A stretch of 5,782 nucleotides of DNA from an uncultured Actinomycetes bacterium (GTDB lineage Bacteria; Actinomycetota; Thermoleophilia; Solirubrobacterales; 70-9), in assembly GCA_946886425.1 (NCBI GenBank), contig CAMPIP010000150.1:1-5782 (forward strand), given 5' to 3'. Under the pieces are notes generated by a model. That model did not search any database and was not told the DNA's origin. It saw only the letters and a program-made list of their open reading frames with translations. Below, in pieces: positions 1 through 5,639 of this stretch. Every line of letters starts with the position of its first letter. Position 1 is the stretch's first letter. Position numbers and translations under genes: made by a program.

Positions 1-191
1 GCGGCCGCGCCCTGCCCGCCAACGCCTCCCGCTTGGCCGCCGGCGCGGTGGTCGGGTTGATCGCCGACGAGCTGATCGGCGGCCGAGAGGACGAGCTTCC
101 GAACTTGCTTTCGGACCTGCTTTTTGCGACCCTGGTCGCCTATCTCGGCCCCGATGCGGCAGCGAGGGAGGTGGGCGAAGAGGCTAGATAA
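1..191 (+). CDS. TetR-family transcriptional regulator, C-terminal fragment (cut by window start)
   Basis: Only the last 62 codons are present, read in the frame starting at base 3 and ending with TAA at 189-191. The DNA-binding N-terminus lies outside the window. The identification rests on similarity to the complete TetR protein just downstream. Over 57 aligned residues I count about 34 identities, including the shared patterns ALPxN, AGAVxGLI, DEL, DLLFA and YxGP. This part of a TetR protein is the ligand-binding and dimerisation region, so the ligand cannot be inferred. The gap to the next regulator's preferred start is 71 bases and contains a candidate promoter, so the second gene is probably not purely co-transcribed. 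Alone, this fragment would be unidentifiable; as a paralogue of its neighbour the call is fairly safe. Confidence 0.75.
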   Translation, partial: GRALPANASRLAAGAVVGLIADELIGGREDELPNLLSDLLFATLVAYLGPDAAAREVGEEAR

Positions 192-199
192 ACATCTTC

Positions 200-227
200 G
201 TACACGATGCCGCTATGATGAATGTAC
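200..227 (+). promoter_or_regulatory. Candidate promoter -10 hexamer inside a GTACA/TGTAC inverted repeat (possible TetR operator)
   Basis: GTACA (200-204) and TGTAC (223-227) are perfect 5-base inverted arms separated by 18 bases. A TATGAT hexamer at 214-219 (consensus TATAAT, five of six) sits between them. No convincing -35 hexamer is seen at the right spacing. Transcription from this -10 would begin near 226, leaving a leader of roughly 37 bases before the ATG at 263. Symmetric arms around a -10 just ahead of a TetR gene are what an autoregulatory operator would look like. The arms are short, however, and the pairing could be chance. Confidence 0.35.
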
Positions 228-262
228 AGGGCAGTTCAGCAGCCTCTCTCGAAGGCGGGCCG

Positions 263-874
263 ATGCATTCGACGGAATCTTCGCGGCGTCAGGACATCCT
301 CGCGGGCATGATCCGCGTGGTCGGGGCAAAGGGATACAAGGAGACCTCGGTCGCCGACGTGATCGAGGAGGCCGAGACCTCCCGCACCACCTTCTACAAG
401 TACTTCGAGGACAAGCACGACTGCTTCCTCGCCGCCTACGGGATGCTGGTCGAGCAGGTCTTCGGCGAGGTCGTCGCCAACTGCGACGGCGAGGCGAGCT
501 GGATGGCGCGAATGACCACCGGGCTGACCACGATCGTCGACCGCTTCGCCGACGAGCCGGCGCTGGCGCGAACCGCGGTCGTCGAGGTCGCCGCCGCCGG
601 GGCCGACGCGCGGCAGATGCACACCAACGCGATCGCTCGCTTCACCGAGTACCTCGACGGCGGCCGCGAGCTCGCGGCGGGCAAGGCGCTGCCGGAGAAC
701 ATCTCGCTGATGTCGGCCGGGGCCGTCTCCGGGCTGATCTTCGATGAGCTGCTGGCCGGGCGGGCGGAGCGGCTGCCGGACCGACTGCCGGACCTGCTCT
801 TCGCGATGCTGGTGCCCTACGTGGGACCGCAGGCGGCGACGGCGGAGATGCGCCGCGTCGCGGCGCGCCAGTAG
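263..874 (+). CDS. TetR-family transcriptional regulator
   Basis: This is a 203-residue protein of normal TetR length. The N-terminal HTH domain spans about residues 8-55: a first helix through DILAGMIRVVGAKGY, then TSVADVIEEAETSRTTFYKYF (about 28-48), the classic TetR recognition region with its FYKYF signature, followed by DKHDCFLAAY. The remainder is an alpha-helical ligand-binding and dimerisation domain with no recognisable ligand motif. An in-frame ATG pair at 215 would add 16 residues. I prefer 263 because GAAGG at 251-255 is a well-spaced ribosome-binding site, the 215 start has none, and the 215 ATG overlaps a TATGAT hexamer that could be the promoter. It is a paralogue of the truncated regulator upstream and converges on the sigma factor gene with about 23 bases between stops. 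TetR proteins usually repress themselves and nearby genes; the target here is unknown. Confidence 0.9.
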   Translation: MHSTESSRRQDILAGMIRVVGAKGYKETSVADVIEEAETSRTTFYKYFEDKHDCFLAAYGMLVEQVFGEVVANCDGEASWMARMTTGLTTIVDRFADEPALARTAVVEVAAAGADARQMHTNAIARFTEYLDGGRELAAGKALPENISLMSAGAVSGLIFDELLAGRAERLPDRLPDLLFAMLVPYVGPQAATAEMRRVAARQ

Positions 875-897
875 AGGTCGACCCCCGGACCGAACCC

Positions 898-1398
898 TCA
901 CTGCAGCACGTAGGCGCGGCGCAGCTTGTTGCGGGCGCGGTGCAGCCGCACCTTCACGGTTCCCTCCGGGATGCCGAGGCGGCGGGCGATCGTCGACTGG
1001 GTCAGGTCGTCCTCGTAGCGCATCTCGAGGATCTCGCGCTCGCGCTCGTTGAGCTGCCGCAGGGCGGCATGCAGGTCCGCCCGTTCGACCGTCGCCGTCA
1101 CCTGGGCGTCTTCGACGCCTTCCGCCGTCTCGACCGTGGCGATTGGTTCCGGCCGCAGCCGCGCGTGCTGGCGGAACGCCTCGTTGCGGACGATCGTCCC
1201 CAGCCACTGGTTGCGGCGACCGGGCTCGCGCAGCGTCGAGCGCCGGCGCCAGGCCCGGAGCAAGGCGTCCTGGGCGATGTCCTCTGCCTCACTTGGATTG
1301 CTCGCGTAGCGGTACGCGAACCGAAGGCAAACCCTGTGCGCCTCGCTCCATTCCCAGCCGTCATCACCGCGACGATGCCGAAGTGGAGAGCTGATCAA
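898..1398 (-). CDS. ECF-type RNA polymerase sigma-70 factor
   Basis: The product is 166 residues, typical of group 4 (extracytoplasmic function) sigma factors, which direct RNA polymerase to a limited set of promoters. Sigma region 2 covers about residues 20-80, with the DxAxDxxQ-like stretch NPSEAEDIAQDALLRAW (34-50) and then WLGTIVRNEAFRQHAR (65-80). Region 4 covers about 108-161, with LNEREREILEMRYEDDLTQS and the helix-turn-helix ARRLGIPEGTVKVRLHRARN (138-157). There is no C-terminal extension domain. The start is TTG at 1398: an in-frame TAG at 1405-1407 excludes a longer form, and no in-frame ATG or GTG lies before region 2. No Shine-Dalgarno sequence is visible, and a TAAAAT hexamer just upstream would give an almost leaderless message. 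No anti-sigma gene adjoins it, unlike many ECF loci. It is divergent from the methyltransferase-lactonase-VOC cluster, which it might control (inference). Confidence 0.9.
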   Translation of the reverse strand: MISSPLRHRRGDDGWEWSEAHRVCLRFAYRYASNPSEAEDIAQDALLRAWRRRSTLREPGRRNQWLGTIVRNEAFRQHARLRPEPIATVETAEGVEDAQVTATVERADLHAALRQLNEREREILEMRYEDDLTQSTIARRLGIPEGTVKVRLHRARNKLRRAYVLQ

Positions 1399-1476
1399 AC
1401 GAAACTACTATTTTAAACACTGGGAGAGTGAGTTTTAACGTTGAAACACTTCTGATCGAAGCTGGGTCTCTCTTCT
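1399..1476. promoter_or_regulatory. AT-rich divergent intergenic region between sigma factor and methyltransferase genes
   Basis: This 78-base spacer is far more AT-rich than its surroundings and must hold the start signals for both divergent genes. On the minus strand a TAAAAT hexamer (plus-strand bases 1410-1415) is a plausible -10 for the sigma gene, with TTAAAA (1433-1438) 17 bases upstream as a weak -35. On the plus strand TTGAAA at 1441-1446 resembles a -35 (five of six to TTGACA), but I see no convincing -10 at 16-18 bases. The heptamer AAACACT occurs twice in the same orientation (1415-1421 and 1444-1450), 29 bases apart. The assignment of individual hexamers is tentative. Confidence 0.5.
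1432..1447. repeat. Near-perfect 16-base palindrome, candidate regulator-binding site
   Basis: GTTTTAACGTTGAAAC reads almost the same on both strands: only one symmetric pair of positions fails, so 14 of 16 bases are palindromic. The centre is AACGTT. It overlaps the weak -35 candidates on both strands of the divergent spacer, a place from which one bound dimer could affect both genes. No family-specific operator consensus is recognised, and the binding protein is unknown. Confidence 0.4.
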
Positions 1477-2286
1477 GTGGGAGCCGCGCGAGCAGGTGAA
1501 ACCGAGGCGCTGGGGGCGGAAACCGCCTATGAGGCGATCGCCCCCGTCTACGACGACTTCACCGCCCACCACAACTACGACGCCTGGCTGAAAGAGCTGC
1601 TGGTCCACCTCGAGCGGCAGGGACTGACCGGCCGCCGCCTCCTCGACGTCGGCTGCGGGACCGGCAAGAGCTTCATCCCGATGCTCGAGTGGGGTTGGGA
1701 GGTGACCGCCGCCGATATCTCGCCGGCGATGGTCGAGCTGGCCCGGCGGAAGGTCGGCGACCGCGCCGAGCTCCTGGTCGCCGACACGCGCCGGCTCCCC
1801 CACCTCGGCGAGTTCGACCTGGTCTGGAGCCTCGATGACGCGATCAACTACCTGCTCGGCGGCGAGGAGCTGGAGCAGGCGCTGCGAGCGATCCGGCCGA
1901 ACCTGACACCGGAGACCGGGCTGCTGCTCTTCGACACCAACGAGCTGCAGACTTACCGGAGCTTCTTCGCCGAAGAGGTCGAGGTCGAGATGGGCGGGCG
2001 GCGGCTGCTCTGGCACGGCCGCTCGAGCCCCGACGCGGCCCCCGGCTCGATCTCCGAAGCGGTCTTCGAAGGCGAGCCGCTGCCGGGCAGCGACGCCCCG
2101 GCCGTCCCGCCGGAGACGCACCGCCAGCGCCACTTCCCGGAAGCCGAGGTGCTGGCGGCGCTGGAGCGCTGCGGTTACGAGTGCCTCGAGGTCTACGGAA
2201 TGCAGACCGACGGGATCCTCCGCCAGCCGCTCGAATCCGAGCGCCACAGCAAGGCCGTCTACGTCTCCCGCCTCGCCCGCCCGTAG
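1477..2286 (+). CDS. Class I SAM-dependent methyltransferase
   Basis: The 269-residue cytoplasmic enzyme is predicted to transfer a methyl group from S-adenosylmethionine. Motif I, LLDVGCGTGKS, is at residues 55-65. The acidic residue that usually contacts the SAM ribose is D80 in VTAADISPAMVELARRK, ADTRRLP (102-108) follows, and motif IV-like FDLVWSLDDAINYL is at about 113-126. The N-terminal AYEAIAPVYDDFTAHHNYDAWLKEL resembles the lead-in of small-molecule methyltransferases (Methyltransf_11/25 types). The C-terminal half (about 165-269) is a substrate-side domain I cannot assign. The GTG at 1477 is the best start: an in-frame TGA at 1453-1455 limits extension and there is no nearby in-frame ATG, although no clear Shine-Dalgarno sequence precedes it. 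It heads the cluster, 24 bases ahead of the lactonase gene. The substrate is unknown; the fold is certain. Confidence 0.9.
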   Translation: MGAARAGETEALGAETAYEAIAPVYDDFTAHHNYDAWLKELLVHLERQGLTGRRLLDVGCGTGKSFIPMLEWGWEVTAADISPAMVELARRKVGDRAELLVADTRRLPHLGEFDLVWSLDDAINYLLGGEELEQALRAIRPNLTPETGLLLFDTNELQTYRSFFAEEVEVEMGGRRLLWHGRSSPDAAPGSISEAVFEGEPLPGSDAPAVPPETHRQRHFPEAEVLAALERCGYECLEVYGMQTDGILRQPLESERHSKAVYVSRLARP

Positions 2287-2296
2287 CCCCGGCGCG

Positions 2297-2302
2297 TAGA
2301 GT
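2297..2302 (+). promoter_or_regulatory. Candidate -10 element for a leaderless lactonase transcript
   Basis: TAGAGT fits the actinobacterial TANNNT -10 pattern and ends 8 bases before the ATG at 2311. That is the spacing expected if transcription starts at or next to the A of the start codon. The gene lacks a good Shine-Dalgarno sequence (only AGAG at 2298-2301), which agrees with leaderless translation. No -35 hexamer is recognisable 17-18 bases upstream. Confidence 0.35.
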
Positions 2303-2310
2303 CCGCGGCA

Positions 2311-3081
2311 ATGCGTGTCGAGATGCTCAACGTCGGCTGGATGACCGCGGCGCGGGGGATCTGGCGGCAGGGCGAGGAGGAGCCCGAAAAGCCGATTCGG
2401 CTGCCGGTGCCCGCCTACCTGATCGAGACCGGGAGCGAGCGGATCCTCGTAGACACCGGCCTGCACCCGGGCGCCGTCGCCGACCGCGAGGGCCACTACG
2501 GACAGGGCCCGATCTCCTTCTTCGCGCTCGAGCAGGAGCAGTCGATCGCCGAGCAGGTCGACCTGGGGACGCTGACCCGGGTCGTCCTCACGCACCTGCA
2601 CTTCGACCACGCCGGCGGCCTCGAGCTGATCCCCGACTCGGTCCCGGTCGTCGTCCAGCGCGCCGAGTGGGAGGCGGGGCGCGAACGGGCCGCGATCGAG
2701 CGCAACTTCCTGCTGCCGCGCGACTACGAGGGGCTGGGGCGCGAGCCGGTCCTGGTCGACGGCGACCACGACCTGCTCGGCGACGGCTCGGTGCTGCTGC
2801 TCGGCACCCCGGGCCACACCGCCGGACACCAGTCGGTGCGGATCGGTGACCTGGTGCTCGGCATCGACGCCGGCCTCTTCGCCGAGACCTTCGACGACCT
2901 CCGCTTCCCCGCCTTCGGCGATGACCCCGAGGCGCAACTTCGGTCCGCCGCGCGGCTGCGGGAGCTGCGCGACGCCGGCCTCACGGTCCGGCCCGGACAC
3001 GATCCCGACGTGCTTCGTCCCGGGCCGGTGGCGGCGGAATCGGGGAACGACCTGGAACCAAACGGAAGGGAAGCGAGATGA
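2311..3081 (+). CDS. Metallo-beta-lactamase-fold lactonase, N-acyl homoserine lactonase family
   Basis: The product is 256 residues, the usual size of AiiA/AttM-type lactonases, which open the lactone ring of N-acyl homoserine lactones and relatives using two metal ions. The full ligand set is visible: THLHFDHAGG gives H95, H97, D99 and H100; H169 is in TPGHTAGH; D186 is in LGIDAGLF; and H230 is in RPGHDPDV. The upstream LPVPAYLIETG (31-41) and ILVDTGLHPG (45-54) are also typical. No signal peptide is seen, so it is probably cytoplasmic. It lies 24 bases after the methyltransferase gene and its stop overlaps the next start (ATGA, 3078-3081). The AHL lactonase family assignment is good. The true substrate could be another lactone or ester, because the family is broad and AHL signalling is not typical of actinobacteria. 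Confidence 0.85.
   Translation: MRVEMLNVGWMTAARGIWRQGEEEPEKPIRLPVPAYLIETGSERILVDTGLHPGAVADREGHYGQGPISFFALEQEQSIAEQVDLGTLTRVVLTHLHFDHAGGLELIPDSVPVVVQRAEWEAGRERAAIERNFLLPRDYEGLGREPVLVDGDHDLLGDGSVLLLGTPGHTAGHQSVRIGDLVLGIDAGLFAETFDDLRFPAFGDDPEAQLRSAARLRELRDAGLTVRPGHDPDVLRPGPVAAESGNDLEPNGREAR
3064..3073 (+). promoter_or_regulatory. Ribosome-binding site for the VOC gene, inside the lactonase coding end
   Basis: GGAAGGGAAG is purine-rich, complementary to the 16S anti-Shine-Dalgarno sequence, and ends 4 bases before the ATG at 3078. It fixes that start and, with the ATGA stop-start overlap, indicates translational coupling of the two genes. Confidence 0.7.
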
Positions 3082-3464
3082 GCGAGAGCGCGATCGAGGT
3101 GGGCGGCGTCGACTTCGTCACCGTCTTCGTCAAGGACTATCCGGCGGCGAAAAGCTTCTACGGGAAGACGCTTGGGCTCGAGCAGTCCTCCGAATACGGC
3201 AAAACGCCGGGCGGCGAATTCGAGACCGGCAACCTCACCCTGCAGGTCATGGACTCGCCGGCGATCGGCCGCGAGTTCGCGCCGAGCGGCCACCCGATCG
3301 CCCTTCACGTCGATGACGTCGCGGCCTCGCGCCAGAGCCTCGAAGCGGTCGGGGTGCAGTTCCTCGGCGAGACGATCGACAGCGGCGTCTGCCACATGGC
3401 CTTCTTCCAGGACCCGGACGGCAACGCCCTGATGATCCACCACCGCTACGCGCCTCGCGACTGA
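3078..3464 (+). CDS. VOC-superfamily protein (glyoxalase/bleomycin-resistance/dioxygenase fold)
   Basis: The product is 128 residues, the size of a single two-module VOC protein, which usually works as a dimer. The first beta-alpha-beta-beta-beta module includes VDFVTVFVKDYPAAKSFYGKTLG (11-33); the second includes PIALHVDDVAASRQSLEAVG (73-92) and ends in AFFQDPDGNALMI (108-120). Compared with metal-dependent glyoxalase-type members, the usual first histidine position appears to be F13 and the usual glutamate after DPDGNxL appears to be M119. H77 is kept. If that by-eye alignment is right, two common metal ligands are missing, which favours a binding or sequestering role or atypical chemistry over glyoxalase I activity. 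The ATG at 3078 is supported by a strong ribosome-binding site and overlaps the lactonase stop. The pair is therefore almost certainly co-translated, suggesting a shared substrate or response. It converges on the binding-protein gene. Confidence 0.85.
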   Translation: MSESAIEVGGVDFVTVFVKDYPAAKSFYGKTLGLEQSSEYGKTPGGEFETGNLTLQVMDSPAIGREFAPSGHPIALHVDDVAASRQSLEAVGVQFLGETIDSGVCHMAFFQDPDGNALMIHHRYAPRD

Positions 3465-3489
3465 GCCAACGCCGCTGCGCTCGCCGGCC

Positions 3490-5118
3490 CTACTTGAACT
3501 GGAAGCTGGTCAGGTCCTGATTGAAGGCCGGGTTGAAGACGATCTTGTCGAGGTCGATCGCGTCGGAGACGAAGGTTGAGGTGGTGCTGGTCCCGTAGGG
3601 GATCCAGGGCGCCTGCTCCATGAATTCGCGGTCGAGGTCGGCATAGGCGGCTTCCTGCTCGGGCCCGAGCTGCTCTTCGGCCAGTTCCTCGATCTTGGCG
3701 CTCAACTTCGGGTCGGCGAAGCGGCCGAGGTTGGTGGTGTTGGTCGGGGTGATGCTCTCTTCGGAGAGCAGCGGCTGGAAGAAGTTGTTGGGGTGCGGGT
3801 AGTCCTCGAACCAGCTGGCGTAGCCGACGTCGCGGTCGGGGGTCGACTCGTTGCCGACGACCGGGAAGTAGTTGTCGGAGTTGACGATTTTCAGGCTCGG
3901 GTCGAGGCCGATTTTGCGCAGCACGTCCTCGAGGTATTCGGCCGCTTCGTCGTTGGGGCTTTCGTTGTCGGACCAGACGGTGACCTGGCGATCGGTCGGG
4001 TTCGCTTCCCGGACCAGTTCCTTGGCCTTGTCGAGGTCGTAGGGGAAGCGGTCGAGCTTCTCGTAGCCCGGCATCCCTGGCGGCAAAATCTGCTCGGTGG
4101 AGGTCAGCTGGCCGGCGTAGATCCGTTCCAGAGCGGCGCGGTTGACCGCGTAGTTGGCGGCTTCGCGGACGCGCAGGTCCTCGAAGGGGCCCTCGTTGGC
4201 GTTGAGCCAGAAGAAGTAGGTGCTGTTGATCTCCTCGACCCGGAACTGGCTGCCTTCGAACTTGGATTTGACGGCGGCGTAGCGGTCGGCGGGCGGCGAG
4301 TTCTGCATCCAGTCGCTGCCGCCCTGTTCGACTTCGTTGACCTGGGTGGCGCCGTTGCGGACGACGGTCACGTCGATCTCGTCCATGTAGCCGTTCGGGA
4401 TCTCCGGGATCAGCTCGGCGTTGGTGGTTTTCCAGACCGGGTTGCGGTCGTATTCCCAGCCGCGCCCGGGCTGCGATTTGACGATCTCGTATGGGCCGGT
4501 CGCCGGCGGCGGGTCGGCGGTGAGGTCCTCGTCCGGCGTGCCGGCCGGCAGCAGCGCCACGAACGGGAGGCCGAGCTCGTTGGTGAAGGTCCCGCGCGGT
4601 TTGGCGAGGCGGATGACGATCTTGCCGGTCTTGTCGTCGGCTTCGATGCCGGGGATGCCCCCCCGCTTGGTCTTCTGAAACTGTTCGGCACCGACGATGT
4701 CGGTGTAGAAGAACGTCCCGCTGGAGTTCATCTTGAAGAGCCGTTCGACGGCGAAGGGGAAGTCCGAGGCCTTGACCGGCGTTCCGTCGGAGTACTTCAG
4801 GCCCTTGCGGAGGAAGAGCGTGTAGGTCTTGCCGTCCTTGGAGACCTCGGGCAGCGCTTTGGCGAGCCCGGGGACGACCTGGCTGCCCGCCTTGCCGCTC
4901 TCGTGGGCGTAGGTGAGCAGCGGGATGTAGGTGTTGTAGATCGCCGTCCAGCCTTCCTCGGAGTGCGAGAGGGCCGGGTCGAGGTAGTCCGGGAAGGACC
5001 CGATCGAGGACTTCAGGGTCCCCCCTTCCTTTCCACTCGAAGACCCGCAGGCGACGAGGCCGAAGCTGGCGACGAGGCCGACGATGAGCAGCGATATGTG
5101 GCGGGTTAGCCGTGGCAC
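3490..5118 (-). CDS. ABC transporter substrate-binding lipoprotein, family 5 (oligopeptide/dipeptide/nickel type)
   Basis: The 542-residue extracytoplasmic protein captures solutes, commonly peptides, for an ABC importer. The start is GTG at 5118. It gives a short basic n-region (R3, R6), a hydrophobic core (about 9-20) and a lipobox LVAC with C24 as the lipidation site, then a GSSSGKEGG linker. The family signature VPGLAKALPEVSKDGKTYTL (82-101) through RKGLKYSDGTPVKASDF (104-120) is typical of SBP_bac_5 proteins. The late segment REAANYAVNRAALERIYAG is also typical: residues near the ligand site followed by an alpha-helical stretch. The same frame stays open upstream to about 5523, but that part overlaps the DUF1810 gene antiphase and lacks signal features, so it is excluded. 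GGAAG sits only one base before the GTG, an unusually close ribosome site. No permease or ATPase gene is beside it: DUF1810 lies 86 bases upstream and the VOC gene converges. The ligand is unknown. Confidence 0.9.
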   Translation of the reverse strand: MPRLTRHISLLIVGLVASFGLVACGSSSGKEGGTLKSSIGSFPDYLDPALSHSEEGWTAIYNTYIPLLTYAHESGKAGSQVVPGLAKALPEVSKDGKTYTLFLRKGLKYSDGTPVKASDFPFAVERLFKMNSSGTFFYTDIVGAEQFQKTKRGGIPGIEADDKTGKIVIRLAKPRGTFTNELGLPFVALLPAGTPDEDLTADPPPATGPYEIVKSQPGRGWEYDRNPVWKTTNAELIPEIPNGYMDEIDVTVVRNGATQVNEVEQGGSDWMQNSPPADRYAAVKSKFEGSQFRVEEINSTYFFWLNANEGPFEDLRVREAANYAVNRAALERIYAGQLTSTEQILPPGMPGYEKLDRFPYDLDKAKELVREANPTDRQVTVWSDNESPNDEAAEYLEDVLRKIGLDPSLKIVNSDNYFPVVGNESTPDRDVGYASWFEDYPHPNNFFQPLLSEESITPTNTTNLGRFADPKLSAKIEELAEEQLGPEQEAAYADLDREFMEQAPWIPYGTSTTSTFVSDAIDLDKIVFNPAFNQDLTSFQFK

Positions 5119-5204
5119 GCTTCCGGGGAATCGGCCCCGACCGGCGGCACCTTGAATCCTGGGCGCTCGGACATGCGGCCAGCGGCGAAACCGGATGATT
5201 AGGA
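5119..5204. other. Intergenic spacer upstream of the solute-binding protein gene
   Basis: These 86 bases must carry the binding-protein leader. On the minus strand there is an AT-richer patch near 5190-5220 (TTTGATCGG, then TAATCAT), but no -35/-10 pair has proper spacing. I cannot support a promoter or riboswitch. Co-transcription with DUF1810 is possible. Confidence 0.3.
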
Positions 5205-5639
5205 CTAACCGATCAAACTTTCCGTTCGCTCGTCCGGCAAACCGCCGTAGAAAGCCGCAAGAACCTCCCCGAACAGCGCCTCCCCCGGCGCCGCGCGAGC
5301 GAAGAGCGTCATCGAGGACCGCAGCTTGACCGCATCGATTCCGCCCAGAATCTCCTCCGCGGAGCTGTCCGCGTGCCCCAAAACGGCTGCCGCGCACTCC
5401 CGCAACCGAGGCCCCAAGGTGGGGTGCTCGACGTAGGCACGCGCCTCCGCCAACGACCCGATCGCATACCGCCGCGACATCTCGCTCTCCCCCAACCCGG
5501 AGACCTGCGGAAAGACGAACCACATCCAGTGGCTCGTCTTGCGACCGGCGCGCAGCTCGGCGAGGGCGCGGTCGTAGGTACCGCCGGCGTCCTGAGCGTC
5601 AAGGAAGCCCTGGAGGGTCATCTCCCGACAGGTTCTCAC
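5205..5639 (-). CDS. DUF1810 family protein
   Basis: The 144-residue protein matches the DUF1810 family along its whole length by recognisable conserved blocks. These are GFLDAQ (11-16), ALAELRAGRKTSHWMWFVFP (25-44) leading into QVSGLG, SRRYAIGSLAEARAYVEHP (55-73), LGPRLREC (75-82), DAVKLRSSMTLF (102-113) and FYGGLPDERT (130-139). The biochemical function is not established; some databases carry a misleading calpastatin label for the family. It has no signal peptide or membrane segment, so it is likely cytoplasmic. The start is uncertain. GTG at 5639 gives the full open frame, while ATG at 5621 gives 138 residues beginning MTLQGFLDAQ, closer to how family members usually start, with GGGAG directly against it. 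It lies between the tRNA-Asp and the binding-protein gene, all on the same strand, with 86 bases before the latter. A functional link is not evident. Confidence 0.9.
   Translation of the reverse strand: MRTCREMTLQGFLDAQDAGGTYDRALAELRAGRKTSHWMWFVFPQVSGLGESEMSRRYAIGSLAEARAYVEHPTLGPRLRECAAAVLGHADSSAEEILGGIDAVKLRSSMTLFARAAPGEALFGEVLAAFYGGLPDERTESLIG

Noticed and set aside
875..897. Possible bidirectional terminator between the convergent TetR and sigma genes (GGTC 876-879 with GACC 888-891)
   Set aside because: The stem is only four base pairs with an eight-base loop and no T-run on either strand; too weak to call.
236..1207. Long minus-strand open frame of 323 codons
   Set aside because: It is antisense to the TetR gene and overlaps the sigma gene in another frame. 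Its arginine/glycine/alanine-rich, motif-free translation is typical of GC-rich shadow frames.
1435..3000. Minus-strand open frame of 521 codons
   Set aside because: It runs antisense across the methyltransferase and lactonase genes, both with clear family motifs. The translation is low-complexity with no domain, so it is a GC-content artefact.
3465..3489. Possible terminator between the convergent VOC and binding-protein genes
   Set aside because: The spacer is GC-rich but forms no clear extended stem and has no T-run.
3793..5109. Plus-strand open frame of 438 codons
   Set aside because: It is antisense to the solute-binding protein, whose lipobox and family signature are unmistakable. The translation is valine/glycine/aspartate-rich and motif-free.
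5197..5210. Small inverted repeat TTAG-GA-CTAA at the end of the DUF1810 gene
   Set aside because: The arms are four bases and overlap the stop codon. This is within chance expectation, and no flanking T-run suggests a terminator.
5119..5523. N-terminal extension of the solute-binding protein to 677 residues
   Set aside because: The added 135 residues overlap the DUF1810 coding region in another frame and show no signal or domain. The lipoprotein signal peptide begins at the GTG at 5118.
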